Assembly: GCA_007695045.1 (NCBI GenBank)
Contig: REEP01000087.1
Coordinates: forward strand, 62,001 to 126,000
Origin: Rhodospirillales bacterium
GTDB taxonomy: Bacteria; Pseudomonadota; Alphaproteobacteria; Rhodospirillales; Defluviicoccaceae
Length of the DNA stretch: 64,000 bases
Direction of reading: 5' to 3'
Below, one piece after another: positions 25,635-34,824 of the stretch (position 1 is the first letter of the stretch; every line of letters begins with the position of its first letter). The translations under genes and the position numbers were made by a program. The notes below the pieces were generated by a model, which did not search any database, had not been told where the DNA came from, and saw nothing but the letters and a program-made list of their open reading frames with translations.

Positions 25635-26984
25635 ATGCGCATGATTCTAATATTTGGCATCGTGGCCGTCATAATCTTATTGGCGTTGTCCTACCCGATA
25701 GCAGGCCTTTTCGGCTGGGCTTGGTTTACAATGATGCAGCCCCATAGAGAAACATGGGGCATGGAAGGATTTCGATTAAATCTGATCATTGCTGTTTTCA
25801 GCATCGGTGCTTGGTTGATTTCAAGAGAGCCAAAAGCATTTCCACCGACTGCCCCCCATATTTTTATTCTTATATTCACTCTATGGGTCATCGCCTCTCA
25901 AATTTTTTCACTCAAACCAAATGTATCATATGAGTATACTGATCGTTACATAAGAGTATTGGCAATGATTTTTTTGTGTGCTGCCATGCTACACAACAAG
26001 GTTCGCGTCCATGCTTTAGTTTGGGTTATCTGCATCGCCATCGGTTATTTTGGCATAAAGGGTGGCGTTTTTACAATAATAACTGGTGGCAATTATCGAG
26101 TATGGGGGCCGACGGACAGCGTTATCGGAGATAACAATCATATCGGAGCTGCTCTCGCATTTATTATTCCCTTGCTGAACTACCTGCGGCTTCAGTCGCA
26201 AAACCGTTGGCTTCGGGCCGGGTTGGTGGGTGCGATTGTTCTCACGTTTTTCGGGGTCTTGGGGTCGCATTCCAGAACCGCTTTCCTTGCGCTATTTGCC
26301 GGACTTGCGCTGATGTGGTGGCGTTCACGCCACCGCCTTGTTTTGGTGGCAGCACTTGCTCCGATCGCCGTGATCGGCTTGACCTTCATGCCGGAACATT
26401 GGCACGAACGCATGGAAACGATCCGTGCGCCGGATCAGGACGCTTCCTTCATGGCCCGGGTTGGTATGTGGAAACTGGCCATCGAGGCCGGCACTGCAAA
26501 CCCCGTCACAGGAATTGGCTTGCGTGTCATCTACGTGCAGGAGATTGCTGATCGATACTCAGCTGAGCCACTGGTATCGCGGGCAATACATTCTTCCTAT
26601 TTGGAAATATTGGCTGGCATGGGATATCCTGGCCTAATATTGTTTATGGGACTGATCATGCTTGCGGTTCGTGATTCATTTTGGATACGTCGCCACTCCA
26701 AAAATAAGCCCGATCAAGAATGGGCGTTTGATTTGGCCAGCATGGCGCAAGTTTGCTTGATCGTTTACGGCGTTGCAAGCTTAGCCCTTTCGATGGAATT
26801 CTGGCAAGGGCCATGGATGTTGTTCGTAGTTTTGTCCCAGGTTCGATGGCAACTGGCCAAACAGGGCGCCGCGACCCGCCCCGCCGGCAGCCGGTTCAGA
26901 AAGCGACCCGCCGGTTCCGCCGCGCCGGCCTCCAATACGGTGCCGCGGTCGTCTCAGCGGACGGCGGAAGGTGGGCCACCATGA
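25635..26984 (+). CDS. Exosortase-A-associated putative O-glycosylation ligase (O-antigen ligase family)
   Basis: 449-residue membrane protein with about 10-12 helices. The N-terminal block GWAWFTMMQPHRETWGM and the loop YFGIKGGVFTIITGGNYRVWG with DNNHIGAALAF identify the TIGR03097/DUF5935 group. The Wzy_C-like core includes LGSHSRTAFLALFAG and the catalytic-loop region VSRAIHSSYLEILAGMGYPG. Such proteins join glycans to lipid or protein outside the inner membrane. No exosortase is seen nearby. The first 1.2 kb is AT-rich, while the last 100 nt is GC-rich and overlaps the convergent next gene by 31 nt. Confidence 0.9.
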   Translation: MRMILIFGIVAVIILLALSYPIAGLFGWAWFTMMQPHRETWGMEGFRLNLIIAVFSIGAWLISREPKAFPPTAPHIFILIFTLWVIASQIFSLKPNVSYEYTDRYIRVLAMIFLCAAMLHNKVRVHALVWVICIAIGYFGIKGGVFTIITGGNYRVWGPTDSVIGDNNHIGAALAFIIPLLNYLRLQSQNRWLRAGLVGAIVLTFFGVLGSHSRTAFLALFAGLALMWWRSRHRLVLVAALAPIAVIGLTFMPEHWHERMETIRAPDQDASFMARVGMWKLAIEAGTANPVTGIGLRVIYVQEIADRYSAEPLVSRAIHSSYLEILAGMGYPGLILFMGLIMLAVRDSFWIRRHSKNKPDQEWAFDLASMAQVCLIVYGVASLALSMEFWQGPWMLFVVLSQVRWQLAKQGAATRPAGSRFRKRPAGSAAPASNTVPRSSQRTAEGGPP

Positions 26985-28045
26985 GCGTCCCCGGCGTCGT
27001 CGACGCAATTGCCCCCGCCCAGCGCCAGAGCCCGGACGGCGGCAGGCGTCGCCGGCACGCCACCGAGCCGCGTAAGGAAATGGTCGAGGTAACGGTCGAG
27101 CCTCCTGAGGAATGCTTTCAGCTCAATCTGGTCGCGAACGTAAGGCGTGCAGCCGGGCGACAGGGACGGACTGTGATAGGTCAAAGTGAAGATCGTGCAA
27201 CCTTTGCGGAGCAACGACTTGGTCAGCCGGATCACGGCCGCATCGTCGACGCCCTCCGGCGTCAGGCGGATGCGCTCCAGCAAGCGTGTCCGTGCCAGTA
27301 TCCCGTGGGCGCGCAGGGCAATTCCGTACTTGGACCCGGCAGCCCGGTAGACACGCCCACCGTACCGCCACAGCGCGCCGGCATAACCACAAGACAACGG
27401 TATCTCGAGAAGTTGCCGGTCCGGCCCGAACCAGTAAGGGCGGAAATCCCACGCCGAGAAATCCGGCCCGCCGTCGGCGGCGAAGCTGGTGCGCGGCACC
27501 ACACTCATGTCCACGTGGTAGCCGAGCCGCATCAAAGCCGCGTCCGTATTCGGACCGATGCCATAGCGGCCGGCCTTGTAGGCGGTGGGGCGCGCGCCGA
27601 AATTGTGCTCGATCGCATCCGTCAGCCGGGCCAGCTTGTCGTATTCCAGGGCGGCGGGCAGATTGCCGGCGTACGAATTCCACGGCGTAACCGCCTCCTC
27701 GTCGGGCGGATTAACCCAGGGATGCAGGTGCGCTCCGATGATGGCATGGCCCTCATCGGCGAACGACCGCAGGGTGCGTACGGCAGCCGGGTCGGTGGCG
27801 ACCGGATAATCAATGACGTACGTCGGGGTGAGAGAGTACGAGCGGAAGACACGCTGTGCCAGCCCTTGCGCCGCAATGGATCGGACACTGGTGTTGCTTC
27901 TGGCAAGAGGTTTGCCCCAATCGAACTCTTCCTCGGTATCAATGACGACCATTAACTGTGGCGGCGTCAACGGGGCGAACGCGACTTTTTGTTTTTCTTG
28001 GTGCAGCACCGAACCACGGGCTCCCAGATGAGGTGAAGAGATCAT
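26954..28045 (-). CDS. WalW-like polysaccharide deacetylase family protein
   Basis: 363-residue NodB-fold protein. Motif 1 is VVIDTEEEFDWGKPL (Asp-Thr-Glu-Glu variant). The metal-binding HxxxxH region is IIGAHLHPWVNPP. YKAGRYGIGPNTDAALMRLGY and TIFTLTYHSPSLSPG follow. This matches the WalW branch found in polysaccharide clusters; deacetylation of a lipid-linked or exported glycan is inferred. The ATG at 28045 shares two bases with the ATG of the divergent small gene. A GTG at 28009 preceded by GGGAG is a realistic alternative start. Confidence 0.85.
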   Translation of the reverse strand: MISSPHLGARGSVLHQEKQKVAFAPLTPPQLMVVIDTEEEFDWGKPLARSNTSVRSIAAQGLAQRVFRSYSLTPTYVIDYPVATDPAAVRTLRSFADEGHAIIGAHLHPWVNPPDEEAVTPWNSYAGNLPAALEYDKLARLTDAIEHNFGARPTAYKAGRYGIGPNTDAALMRLGYHVDMSVVPRTSFAADGGPDFSAWDFRPYWFGPDRQLLEIPLSCGYAGALWRYGGRVYRAAGSKYGIALRAHGILARTRLLERIRLTPEGVDDAAVIRLTKSLLRKGCTIFTLTYHSPSLSPGCTPYVRDQIELKAFLRRLDRYLDHFLTRLGGVPATPAAVRALALGGGNCVDDAGDAHGGPPSAVR

Positions 28046-28238
28046 GCTGACCGGAATCTTCCTGCTGGCCGCATGCTTTGGCGTCCTCTACGTCATTTAC
28101 TGGACAATCAAGAACGACAATGTCAACGCTCCCGAGGACCAGACGGGGTTCCTGAAGATGCGCCTCCCCCATGAGGGCCAGAATGACCACGCCCCCAGAA
28201 AAAAGTGGTCCAGAAACAACCGAACCAAGCGGCGTTAG
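28044..28238 (+). CDS. Small single-pass membrane protein
   Basis: 64-residue protein. A hydrophobic segment (MLTGIFLLAACFGVLYVIYW) is followed by a polar, basic tail (FLKMRLPHE, PRKKWSRNN). An excellent ribosome binding site GAGGTGAAG lies 7 nt before the ATG, unusual for a chance ORF. The gene fills the gap between the divergent deacetylase and the convergent glycosyltransferase gene (17 nt away). Role unknown; it may be an accessory subunit of the polysaccharide machinery. Confidence 0.65.
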   Translation: MLTGIFLLAACFGVLYVIYWTIKNDNVNAPEDQTGFLKMRLPHEGQNDHAPRKKWSRNNRTKRR

Positions 28239-28255
28239 CGGCGAGCACCACTCAC

Positions 28256-29527
28256 CTATGCCCCGTGCCTCGCAGCCCGGTGGCGGGCAATGATGTCCGA
28301 GAACAGTTCGAGCTGACCCGCCGTGGTGGGCTCCCAACCGAACCGCTCCGCATACGCCCGGGTCGCGTGCCGCGGCGGCGGTGACTTCAGGACACTTCGG
28401 ATCGCGTCGGCCAGCGCGTTCGGGCTCGCCTCCGCAACCAACGTCCCCGCCTCCGGGGCCGTGACCACCTCGGGCGCACCCCACACGTGTGTTGCCACTA
28501 CCGGGGTGCCGCATGCCATCGATTCCAACAGGACGTTGGCCCAACCTTCGCGGCTGGAGGCCAGCACCATCACGTCTGCTGCGCTGTAATAGTTTCGGAG
28601 CTCCTGGTGCGGGATCGCGCCCAGGAACCGCACCCGATCCGCCACACCTTCCACACCGGCCAGCCGCTCGAGCGCCTCCGCCTCCGGTCCCTGCCCGGCA
28701 ATCAACAAAGTGGTACCGGGAAGCCGAGGAAGCGCCCGAATGACCAGATCGTGGCGCTTGCGTTCGATCAGACCGCCGACGCACAGCAGGACCGGCGGCG
28801 ACAGGCCGAGCCGATTCCGTGCCGTGGCGGCATCAACCGGTCGAAACATGTCGAGATCCACCCCGTTGCGCAGAACCCTAACTTTCTGCGCCGGCACACC
28901 CAGCGAGACCAGTTCGTCCTTCAGCGCCTGACAAACGGTAATCAAACCGTCGGCCGCTCCGGCGGCCCAGCGGATCATCCGCCGCGCCAGAGGAAACCGG
29001 GGGATCAGGTTGAGGTCGGTGCCGCGTGCAGTGATGGTAACCGGCCTCCGGAAAGCACGCCCCAGCATCGCCGCAGCCACTCCGTCCGGATAGAAGTAGT
29101 GCGCATCAATCACCTGAAAATCGAAGCCATCGCGTCTCACCTCGGCCAGTGCAGCCACGCTGGCGCGGTAGAGGGTCAGAGGTGTCAAGGCCATACCCAC
29201 CTTCGGCACCACCAGATAGCGCGGATGCCGCACATGCAATCCGCAACGCCATTCCTCGCGGGGCGTCTTGGCAAACGCCGCGTAGGTACCGAACCGCGGA
29301 TGGCCACTGGGAAACCATGGCACGGGGGCCACTACCTGCGCCGTGACCGCGCCACCGGCGCACAAATGGCGCAACCGGTTCTCCACGAACACGCCATGAA
29401 GCGGTTGCGCGGCATTGGGAAAAAGGGTCGAATACGTAAGAATGCGCAGCGGCGCGCCCCCGCGCCCGCCCCCTTTGCCTCCAACCGGCAACGACGCCGC
29501 GCCGTCGCAGCCTGCGGCGTTGTCCAT
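28256..29527 (-). CDS. Glycosyltransferase family 4
   Basis: 423-residue GT-B enzyme. N-terminal acceptor domain: LRILTYSTLFPNAAQPLHGV, VIDAHYFYPDGVAAAML. Donor domain: VLRNGVDLDMFRPVD, LLCVGGLIERKRHDLVIRAL and the E-x7-E type motif SREGWANVLLESMACGTPVV. The start at 29527 has a GGGAAAG box. The ATG overlaps the stop of the upstream glycosyltransferase gene by one base (TGATG), so translation is coupled. Confidence 0.93.
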   Translation of the reverse strand: MDNAAGCDGAASLPVGGKGGGRGGAPLRILTYSTLFPNAAQPLHGVFVENRLRHLCAGGAVTAQVVAPVPWFPSGHPRFGTYAAFAKTPREEWRCGLHVRHPRYLVVPKVGMALTPLTLYRASVAALAEVRRDGFDFQVIDAHYFYPDGVAAAMLGRAFRRPVTITARGTDLNLIPRFPLARRMIRWAAGAADGLITVCQALKDELVSLGVPAQKVRVLRNGVDLDMFRPVDAATARNRLGLSPPVLLCVGGLIERKRHDLVIRALPRLPGTTLLIAGQGPEAEALERLAGVEGVADRVRFLGAIPHQELRNYYSAADVMVLASSREGWANVLLESMACGTPVVATHVWGAPEVVTAPEAGTLVAEASPNALADAIRSVLKSPPPRHATRAYAERFGWEPTTAGQLELFSDIIARHRAARHGA

Positions 29528-30708
29528 CAGCCGGCTTTCCCGGCAACAAAGCCCGTTGCGCGGGGCCCGGCCACCGCCTCGTCGAGAATGGCCTGATATC
29601 GACACACCATCGTATCCAGCGCAAAATCACGGCAGACGCGCTCCCGATTGCGCTGACCCAACCGACGACGCAATCCCGCGTCCAGCGCCAGTCGGATCAC
29701 GACGTCGGCCAATCTATCCTCATCGTGTCTTGGGCACACAAAAGGCCGGTTCTCGGGAGCCACGATTCGGCTCACATCACCCACGTCCGTCGCCACCACC
29801 GGTCGCGCAGCCGCCATCGCCTGAAGGACACTGTTAGGCATCTGCTCCGTATCCGACATCAGGGCAAAGATATCGAAACCCGGCAGGATGGTTTCGACCG
29901 CGTCGACGTGGCCAAGAAACCGTATCGATCCACCGAGCCCGAGAGCAGCGGCCTCAGACTCCAGGGCCGTACGCTCAGGCCCGTTGCCGGCAATAACCAA
30001 GCGGACAGTTTGGTGGTGCTGCCTGACCCGCGCCACCACACGCAGAAGCCTGCTCAGCCGCTTCTCCGGACGCAAAGGCGCCACCGTACCAATGACGACT
30101 TCTGATGGGGCCGCGCGGAACAAGGCGGTGGTAACCCCGGCCTCAGCCGCGAAGCGAACGACGTCCACACCGTTGGGCACAACCAGGGTCTTGCCGGCCG
30201 GAATTTTCCAGACCTCCCTGGCCAGATCCGCAAGGGTCTCCGACGGCACCACCAAGCGATCGGAACGCGCCAGAGCCACCCGCCGCATCAGCGCCCGCCG
30301 CCACAGCTGCCCGTCTGCTTCCTCCACCCCGAAGCCGCTTTCCAGGTGAACGTGGGGGCATATCGGCGCCAACGTATTGGCCAAGGCCCACTCGATCGCC
30401 CCCCAATTGTAGGTAAGAAGAACCTCCGGCCGCAGCCCACGGAGGGTCGACCGGGCCTTGATCAGCGTACGAAGCAGGTCCGCACGAGCATCCGCAGACT
30501 TCTCTCCATACGCGACGCCTGCATCGACGCGACTACGCGCATCGAAGCAGCCATCCAAGGCCAGCACTTCGTGGCGATAGCGAGCGCCAAGCCGGTTCAT
30601 CAAGGTAGCGATCCGCACCTGCACACCGCCGACGCCGAACGTCGGAAAGACGTGCAGAACCGTGGCAAGGCGCGACGCCGGCGTCGGGTCGCGCATCATC
30701 GGCAACAT
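29527..30708 (-). CDS. Glycosyltransferase family 4
   Basis: 393-residue GT-B enzyme. ATVLHVFPTFGVGGVQVRIA is the N-terminal glycine-rich loop. Donor domain: LVVPNGVDVVRFAAE, VVIGTVAPLRPEKRLSRLLR, LVIAGNGPERTALE and DTEQMPNSVLQAMAAARPVV. The start at 30708 is chosen for GGGAG 9 nt upstream. Lies 152 nt after the next upstream glycosyltransferase gene. Confidence 0.93.
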   Translation of the reverse strand: MLPMMRDPTPASRLATVLHVFPTFGVGGVQVRIATLMNRLGARYRHEVLALDGCFDARSRVDAGVAYGEKSADARADLLRTLIKARSTLRGLRPEVLLTYNWGAIEWALANTLAPICPHVHLESGFGVEEADGQLWRRALMRRVALARSDRLVVPSETLADLAREVWKIPAGKTLVVPNGVDVVRFAAEAGVTTALFRAAPSEVVIGTVAPLRPEKRLSRLLRVVARVRQHHQTVRLVIAGNGPERTALESEAAALGLGGSIRFLGHVDAVETILPGFDIFALMSDTEQMPNSVLQAMAAARPVVATDVGDVSRIVAPENRPFVCPRHDEDRLADVVIRLALDAGLRRRLGQRNRERVCRDFALDTMVCRYQAILDEAVAGPRATGFVAGKAG

Positions 30709-30860
30709 TAGCACGCGCTCCCGATCCGGTGTCGTTCACGCTGCACGTTTACGAACCTCAGTCCCAGGTCGCAGGCTGGACCGGGCGTTGTTGTTCGTCG
30801 CTACTATCAGGTATCTGCGCTCGTCGCCGAGTGGCACGAATTGCGGCTCCATCCCAATCG

Positions 30861-32204
30861 TCATCCACCAGTCACGACAAGCGACTCTAAAAAGTAATTC
30901 AACCTGGAGATTTGCTCCCCTCGGGAAAAGCCGGCGCACGCTGCTGCGTCGAGCCATGGCAGGTGGCCTTGCCGGTGCTTGGTCTCGAGCCACATCGCGA
31001 GCGTCGCGGCGAGGTCGTTCGGGTCGTTGGTGTAGACGCCGGCGCCCCGTTCCCGGATGAGGCGCGCCGGCACCCCCTCATCATAGCCGAGACCGACGAT
31101 CGGCCGTCGGGCACCGAGATACTCGAAAAACTTTCCCGGAACGTTACCCTGTTCCTTAGGATCGTTCCACTGCATCAGCAGAAGCGCATCCGCCTGCCGC
31201 TGGAGGGCGACGGACTGCTCGTACGGCACGCGCGGGAACACGTCCACCAGGTGACGCACCCCGTGGCCCTCGGCAAGCGGCCAAACCTGTCCGGCGTCGG
31301 TTCCGTAGAACTCCGCCCGAACCTTCACGGGCGCATCGTCCAGCAGCTTCATCGCCGCAAACAGCGTGGAGGGGTCGCGCCGTCCCGGATAGATGTGGCC
31401 GAGATAGCGAATTTTCAGAAAATTGACATCATTGGCACCCGAGGTCGCCGGTGTCGGTTCGAAGTCGTTGTCGTAGCCATTGTAAATGGTGACGGTCGGC
31501 TTCCCGTATTTGGCCTGGAACGCTTCCTCCCACGGCTCGGACACGGTCACGAGACCCTTCGCCAACGCCACGATACGCCGCTCGCCCCAGGCATCGATAC
31601 GGTGCCGCCACGGCGGCGGTGGATAGTACGGATCGTCGCTCCAGCGGTCGCGGAACTCCACCACCAGCGGCAGCCCGGAGCGACGGCACAGCACATATCC
31701 GGCCAACAAGGTCGTGAACGGCGGTCCGCTGGCAAAAACCACGTCCGGGCGCCAATCGCGTATCAGCGTCCTTGCTTCGCGTACCACATGCGGCAGCCAC
31801 CCGATCTGCCAATCCGGCCAGTTGGTCAGATTGACATAGAGCCCGCTCAGGCGTGCACCGAACCGGCGTGCCAACCCCGGGGACGCCTGAGCCGTTGGTC
31901 CGCCCGTCGCCTTCGGCAAAGCCGCATCCACTGCCGCCGCCGGCGGCCGCGAAGTCCCCCGCCGTAGTCTTCTCAAAGCGATTGCGAAGGAGTCGCGCGC
32001 CGCATTTACGTCCCACCATCCCGTGTAGTGAACCGACTCTGCCGGCACCGGCAGCGGCAACGTCTCCTGATATCGCCCGCTGCGGGCCGCGATCACCCGA
32101 ACATCATGCCCATGTTCGCGCAAGCCGGCAGCCGTCGCCCCGAGACGAACCGCGCCGATGGTGTTGGCCGGAGCGAAAAACCAAGTCAGGATCAGAATGT
32201 TCAT
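30861..32204 (-). CDS. Glycosyltransferase (WbuB/WcaI-like GT4)
   Basis: 447-residue GT-B enzyme. N-terminus MNILILTWFFAPANTIGAVR and VRVIAARSGRYQETLPLP are typical of WbuB-type enzymes that add an aminosugar early in O-antigen or capsule repeat synthesis. Acceptor-domain motifs PDVVFASGPPFTTLLAGYVL and LPLVVEFRDRWSDDPYY follow. Donor-domain motifs are VTIYNGYDNDFEP, IRYLGHIYPGRRDPSTLF and VPGKFFEYLGARRPIVGLG. First gene of the three-gene minus-strand glycosyltransferase run. Confidence 0.92.
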   Translation of the reverse strand: MNILILTWFFAPANTIGAVRLGATAAGLREHGHDVRVIAARSGRYQETLPLPVPAESVHYTGWWDVNAARDSFAIALRRLRRGTSRPPAAAVDAALPKATGGPTAQASPGLARRFGARLSGLYVNLTNWPDWQIGWLPHVVREARTLIRDWRPDVVFASGPPFTTLLAGYVLCRRSGLPLVVEFRDRWSDDPYYPPPPWRHRIDAWGERRIVALAKGLVTVSEPWEEAFQAKYGKPTVTIYNGYDNDFEPTPATSGANDVNFLKIRYLGHIYPGRRDPSTLFAAMKLLDDAPVKVRAEFYGTDAGQVWPLAEGHGVRHLVDVFPRVPYEQSVALQRQADALLLMQWNDPKEQGNVPGKFFEYLGARRPIVGLGYDEGVPARLIRERGAGVYTNDPNDLAATLAMWLETKHRQGHLPWLDAAACAGFSRGEQISRLNYFLESLVVTGG

Positions 32205-32588
32205 GCCTGTCACTGAGTGACCCGTGAAACGACCGGACGTTCCATCGAAGTGGGTTCCGTCTCACATTTTCTCGTATGTCGCACGACGTGCGATCGCCGT
32301 CCCCGGCCACACCAAGCGTATGCGTCGGCGGAGACCGTTCGCACCATGCCGGTTAACCGGTGCTCGGCGGGAGCATTGCCCATCGTGGCCGCGATTTCCA
32401 GCCTTGAAGGACGGTACGAGGCCAGCTTAGCAGCCGTGAGCACCGTCGCGGCGGTCTCGGCACCCCTGTATCCATGGCCTGCCTTACGGGACCTGTTCGG
32501 GGACTGGCTTTCGCAACCGCAAAAGGCTACTATGCCACAAAAGTGTAAACACACATGCCGTGACAACCGGCCGGATCGGGAGGAAGCC
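32205..32588. other. Intergenic region between glycosyltransferase and hemerythrin genes
   Basis: About 384 bp separating divergent genes. The hemerythrin frame is open upstream but lacks family similarity. It should contain two divergent promoters; no clear boxes seen. A GGGAGGAAG ribosome binding site lies at about 32578-32586. Confidence 0.35.
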
Positions 32589-33011
32589 ATGACGCTTCTT
32601 CGTTGGCGGGCAAGCATGAGTCTCGGGGTGCCGACGATCGATGCTGATCACAAGCACCTCATTGAAATCCTCAACCGTTTACATTTCCTGAAGCTGGCGG
32701 GGGACGATAGCGGGTCGCTCGGCAATGTTCTGGGTGAACTCGTGGAGTATACTCGCAATCACTTTACCCGCGAAGAGGCCTTGATGCGCCGCTGCGGGTT
32801 CCCCGGTTTCGCCCATCATCGTCAGCAGCACCAAGCTATCTGCGATGCGTTGGCTGACTTTCACTTGGCCTTTTACACCGATCCTGCAGGCTTCGACATG
32901 GCGGCATTCTACGATTTCGTCGCCGATTGGCTGCTGGTTCATGTCATGCGTGAAGACATGAAGTTGCGCCCACATCTGGTCAAGGCCGGCCTTTTCGCCA
33001 ACGCCGGCTGA
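32589..33011 (+). CDS. Bacteriohemerythrin
   Basis: 140-residue non-heme diiron oxygen-binding protein. All diiron ligands are present: His21 (PTIDADHKHL), His58 and Glu62 (NHFTREEAL), His77 and His81 (HHRQQH), His118 and Asp123 (HVMREDMKLR). Single domain, so O2 storage, delivery or sensing rather than a chemoreceptor. Confidence 0.93.
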   Translation: MTLLRWRASMSLGVPTIDADHKHLIEILNRLHFLKLAGDDSGSLGNVLGELVEYTRNHFTREEALMRRCGFPGFAHHRQQHQAICDALADFHLAFYTDPAGFDMAAFYDFVADWLLVHVMREDMKLRPHLVKAGLFANAG

Positions 33012-33082
33012 CGGTTCCGCCGCCTGCCGGTGACGCGCGGCATCCCATCTGGTACCCTGACCATCGCAGGGAGACGAAGCAA

Positions 33083-33547
33083 ATGACGGATGCCGTGGAA
33101 CGCCCTGGGCGGCTGCTGCCGCCCACCTACTGGTTCGGTTGTGCGCTGTTGATGGTGGCAGCCCATGCCCTGGTGCCGGCGTTTCGTTGGGGATCGCCGC
33201 CGGCCACATGGTTCGGCTTGGCCCTGTTCGGTGCGGCGGTCGGCCTTGCCGGCTGGGCCGCCTGGAGCTTTCGCCGGCATGACACCACCGTGCATCCGTT
33301 CGAGGAAACCAGCCGACTGGTGACCGACGGTCCCTATCGCTATTCCCGCAACCCCATGTACCTCGGTCTCGCCACCGCGCTGTTGGGCCTTGCCTTCATG
33401 CTCGGTTCGCTGTCATCGATCCTGGTGTTGCCACTGTTCCTCTGGCTGATCACGACGCGTTTCATCGTGCCGGAGGAGCGTGCCCTGGAAGCCGCCTTCG
33501 GCGAAGACTTCCGCGCCTGGGCCGCGCGCGTCCGCCGCTGGCTGTGA
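33083..33547 (+). CDS. Isoprenylcysteine carboxyl methyltransferase (ICMT/PEMT-like) family membrane protein
   Basis: 154-residue membrane protein with four helices. The conserved cytoplasmic SAM/substrate motif is [19 protein letters not shown], with [20 protein letters not shown] near the C-terminus. Bacterial members methylate lipids or unknown substrates. A GGGAGACG box precedes the ATG. It ends 22 nt before rlmN. Confidence 0.9.
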   Translation: MTDAVERPGRLLPPTYWFGCALLMVAAHALVPAFRWGSPPATWFGLALFGAAVGLAGWAAWSFRRHDTTVHPFEETSRLVTDGPYRYSRNPMYLGLATALLGLAFMLGSLSSILVLPLFLWLITTRFIVPEERALEAAFGEDFRAWAARVRRWL

Positions 33548-33569
33548 CAGCACGACGGCCACGCCTTAT

Positions 33570-34748
33570 ATGACTGCCATGATCCCCGCGCCCCACCACT
33601 CCCGCACAAGTCTGATTGGTCTGAGTCGAACGGATCTTGCCGAGGTGCTGGCGGAACTTGGCGAAAAGCCGTTCCGTGTCCGCCAACTGTGGCATTGGAT
33701 TTACTGCCGTGGCGCCCGCGACTTCGGGGTCATGACCAGCCTCGGGCGAACGCTCCGTGGCGCGCTGTCCGAACGGTTCTCGGTCGACCGTCCGGCCGTC
33801 GCACGGGAGCAGAACTCCCGCGACGGATCGCGCAAGTGGCTCCTCAGGTTCGCCGACGGCAACCAGGCGGAGACGGTGTTGATCCCGGAAGAGGACCGCG
33901 GCGCCCTTTGTGTTTCCTCCCAGGTGGGGTGCACCCTCACCTGCAAATTTTGCCACACGGGTACACAGCGTTTGGTCCGCAACCTGACCGCGGCGGAGAT
34001 CGTCGGTCAGATGCTTATAGCCAAGGACGCGGTCGGCGAGTGGCCGACCCCGAAGGAGGACCGCCTTCTCTCCAATATCGTGCTGATGGGGATGGGGGAG
34101 CCGCTGTTCAACTACGACGCCGTGGCCAAGGCGCTATGGATCATCATGGACAGGGAAGGACTCGCGGTATCACGCCGGCGGATTACCCTGTCCACCGCCG
34201 GCGTCGTCCCGATGATCCCCCGCGTCGGCGAGGAACTGGGCGTCAACCTCGCGGTGAGCCTGCACGCCGTCACCGATGACCTCCGGGACGTCCTGGTGCC
34301 GCTCAATCGCAAGTATCCCATTGCCGAACTGCTGGACGCCTGCCGGTCGTACCCCGGGGCCAGCAACGCCCGGCGCATCACCTTCGAATACGTCCTTCTT
34401 AAAGGTGTCAACGACTCGCTCGCCGATGCCCGGGCGCTGGCCCGGCTTCTCCACGGGATCCCCGCCAAGATCAACCTGATCCCGTTCAACGCTTGGCCCG
34501 GCGCCCCGTTCGAGAACAGCCCGCCGGCCACCGCCGCCCGTTTCGCCACCATTCTGAACGACGCCGGGTATTCCGCACCCATACGCGTGCCCCGCGGGCG
34601 GGATATCATGGCGGCCTGCGGTCAGTTGCGGTCGGCAAGCGAACGCGAGCGCTTAAGCCGGTTCAGGGCGCGCCAGGCCGCAGGCATCGTCGATGATGAC
34701 CACCCGGCCGACCCTCGACCCGCCGACTCGCGTACCCTGTCTGCTTGA
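33570..34748 (+). CDS. rlmN: 23S rRNA A2503 / tRNA A37 C2-methyltransferase, radical SAM
   Basis: 392-residue radical SAM enzyme. The cluster-binding motif is [16 protein letters not shown] with Cys121, Cys125 and Cys128. [14 protein letters not shown] and [14 protein letters not shown] follow. The C-terminal Cys in [10 protein letters not shown] is the methyl-carrying mechanistic cysteine. The N-terminal helical domain [19 protein letters not shown] is standard. A second ATG at 33579 is possible. The last 25 residues are a polar extension. Confidence 0.96.
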   Translation: MTAMIPAPHHSRTSLIGLSRTDLAEVLAELGEKPFRVRQLWHWIYCRGARDFGVMTSLGRTLRGALSERFSVDRPAVAREQNSRDGSRKWLLRFADGNQAETVLIPEEDRGALCVSSQVGCTLTCKFCHTGTQRLVRNLTAAEIVGQMLIAKDAVGEWPTPKEDRLLSNIVLMGMGEPLFNYDAVAKALWIIMDREGLAVSRRRITLSTAGVVPMIPRVGEELGVNLAVSLHAVTDDLRDVLVPLNRKYPIAELLDACRSYPGASNARRITFEYVLLKGVNDSLADARALARLLHGIPAKINLIPFNAWPGAPFENSPPATAARFATILNDAGYSAPIRVPRGRDIMAACGQLRSASERERLSRFRARQAAGIVDDDHPADPRPADSRTLSA

Positions 34749-34824
34749 ATTGGCAGCGCTCGACCGCTAAGCGTTGCCGAGGCTGCGGTGTTGTCCGAAA
34801 CCACAACCAGTCCCGCTCCCGTCC

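Noticed and set aside
32217-32588. Upstream extension of the hemerythrin frame
   Set aside because: Sequence before ATG 32589 has no similarity, and a GGGAGGAAG box sits directly before the internal ATG.
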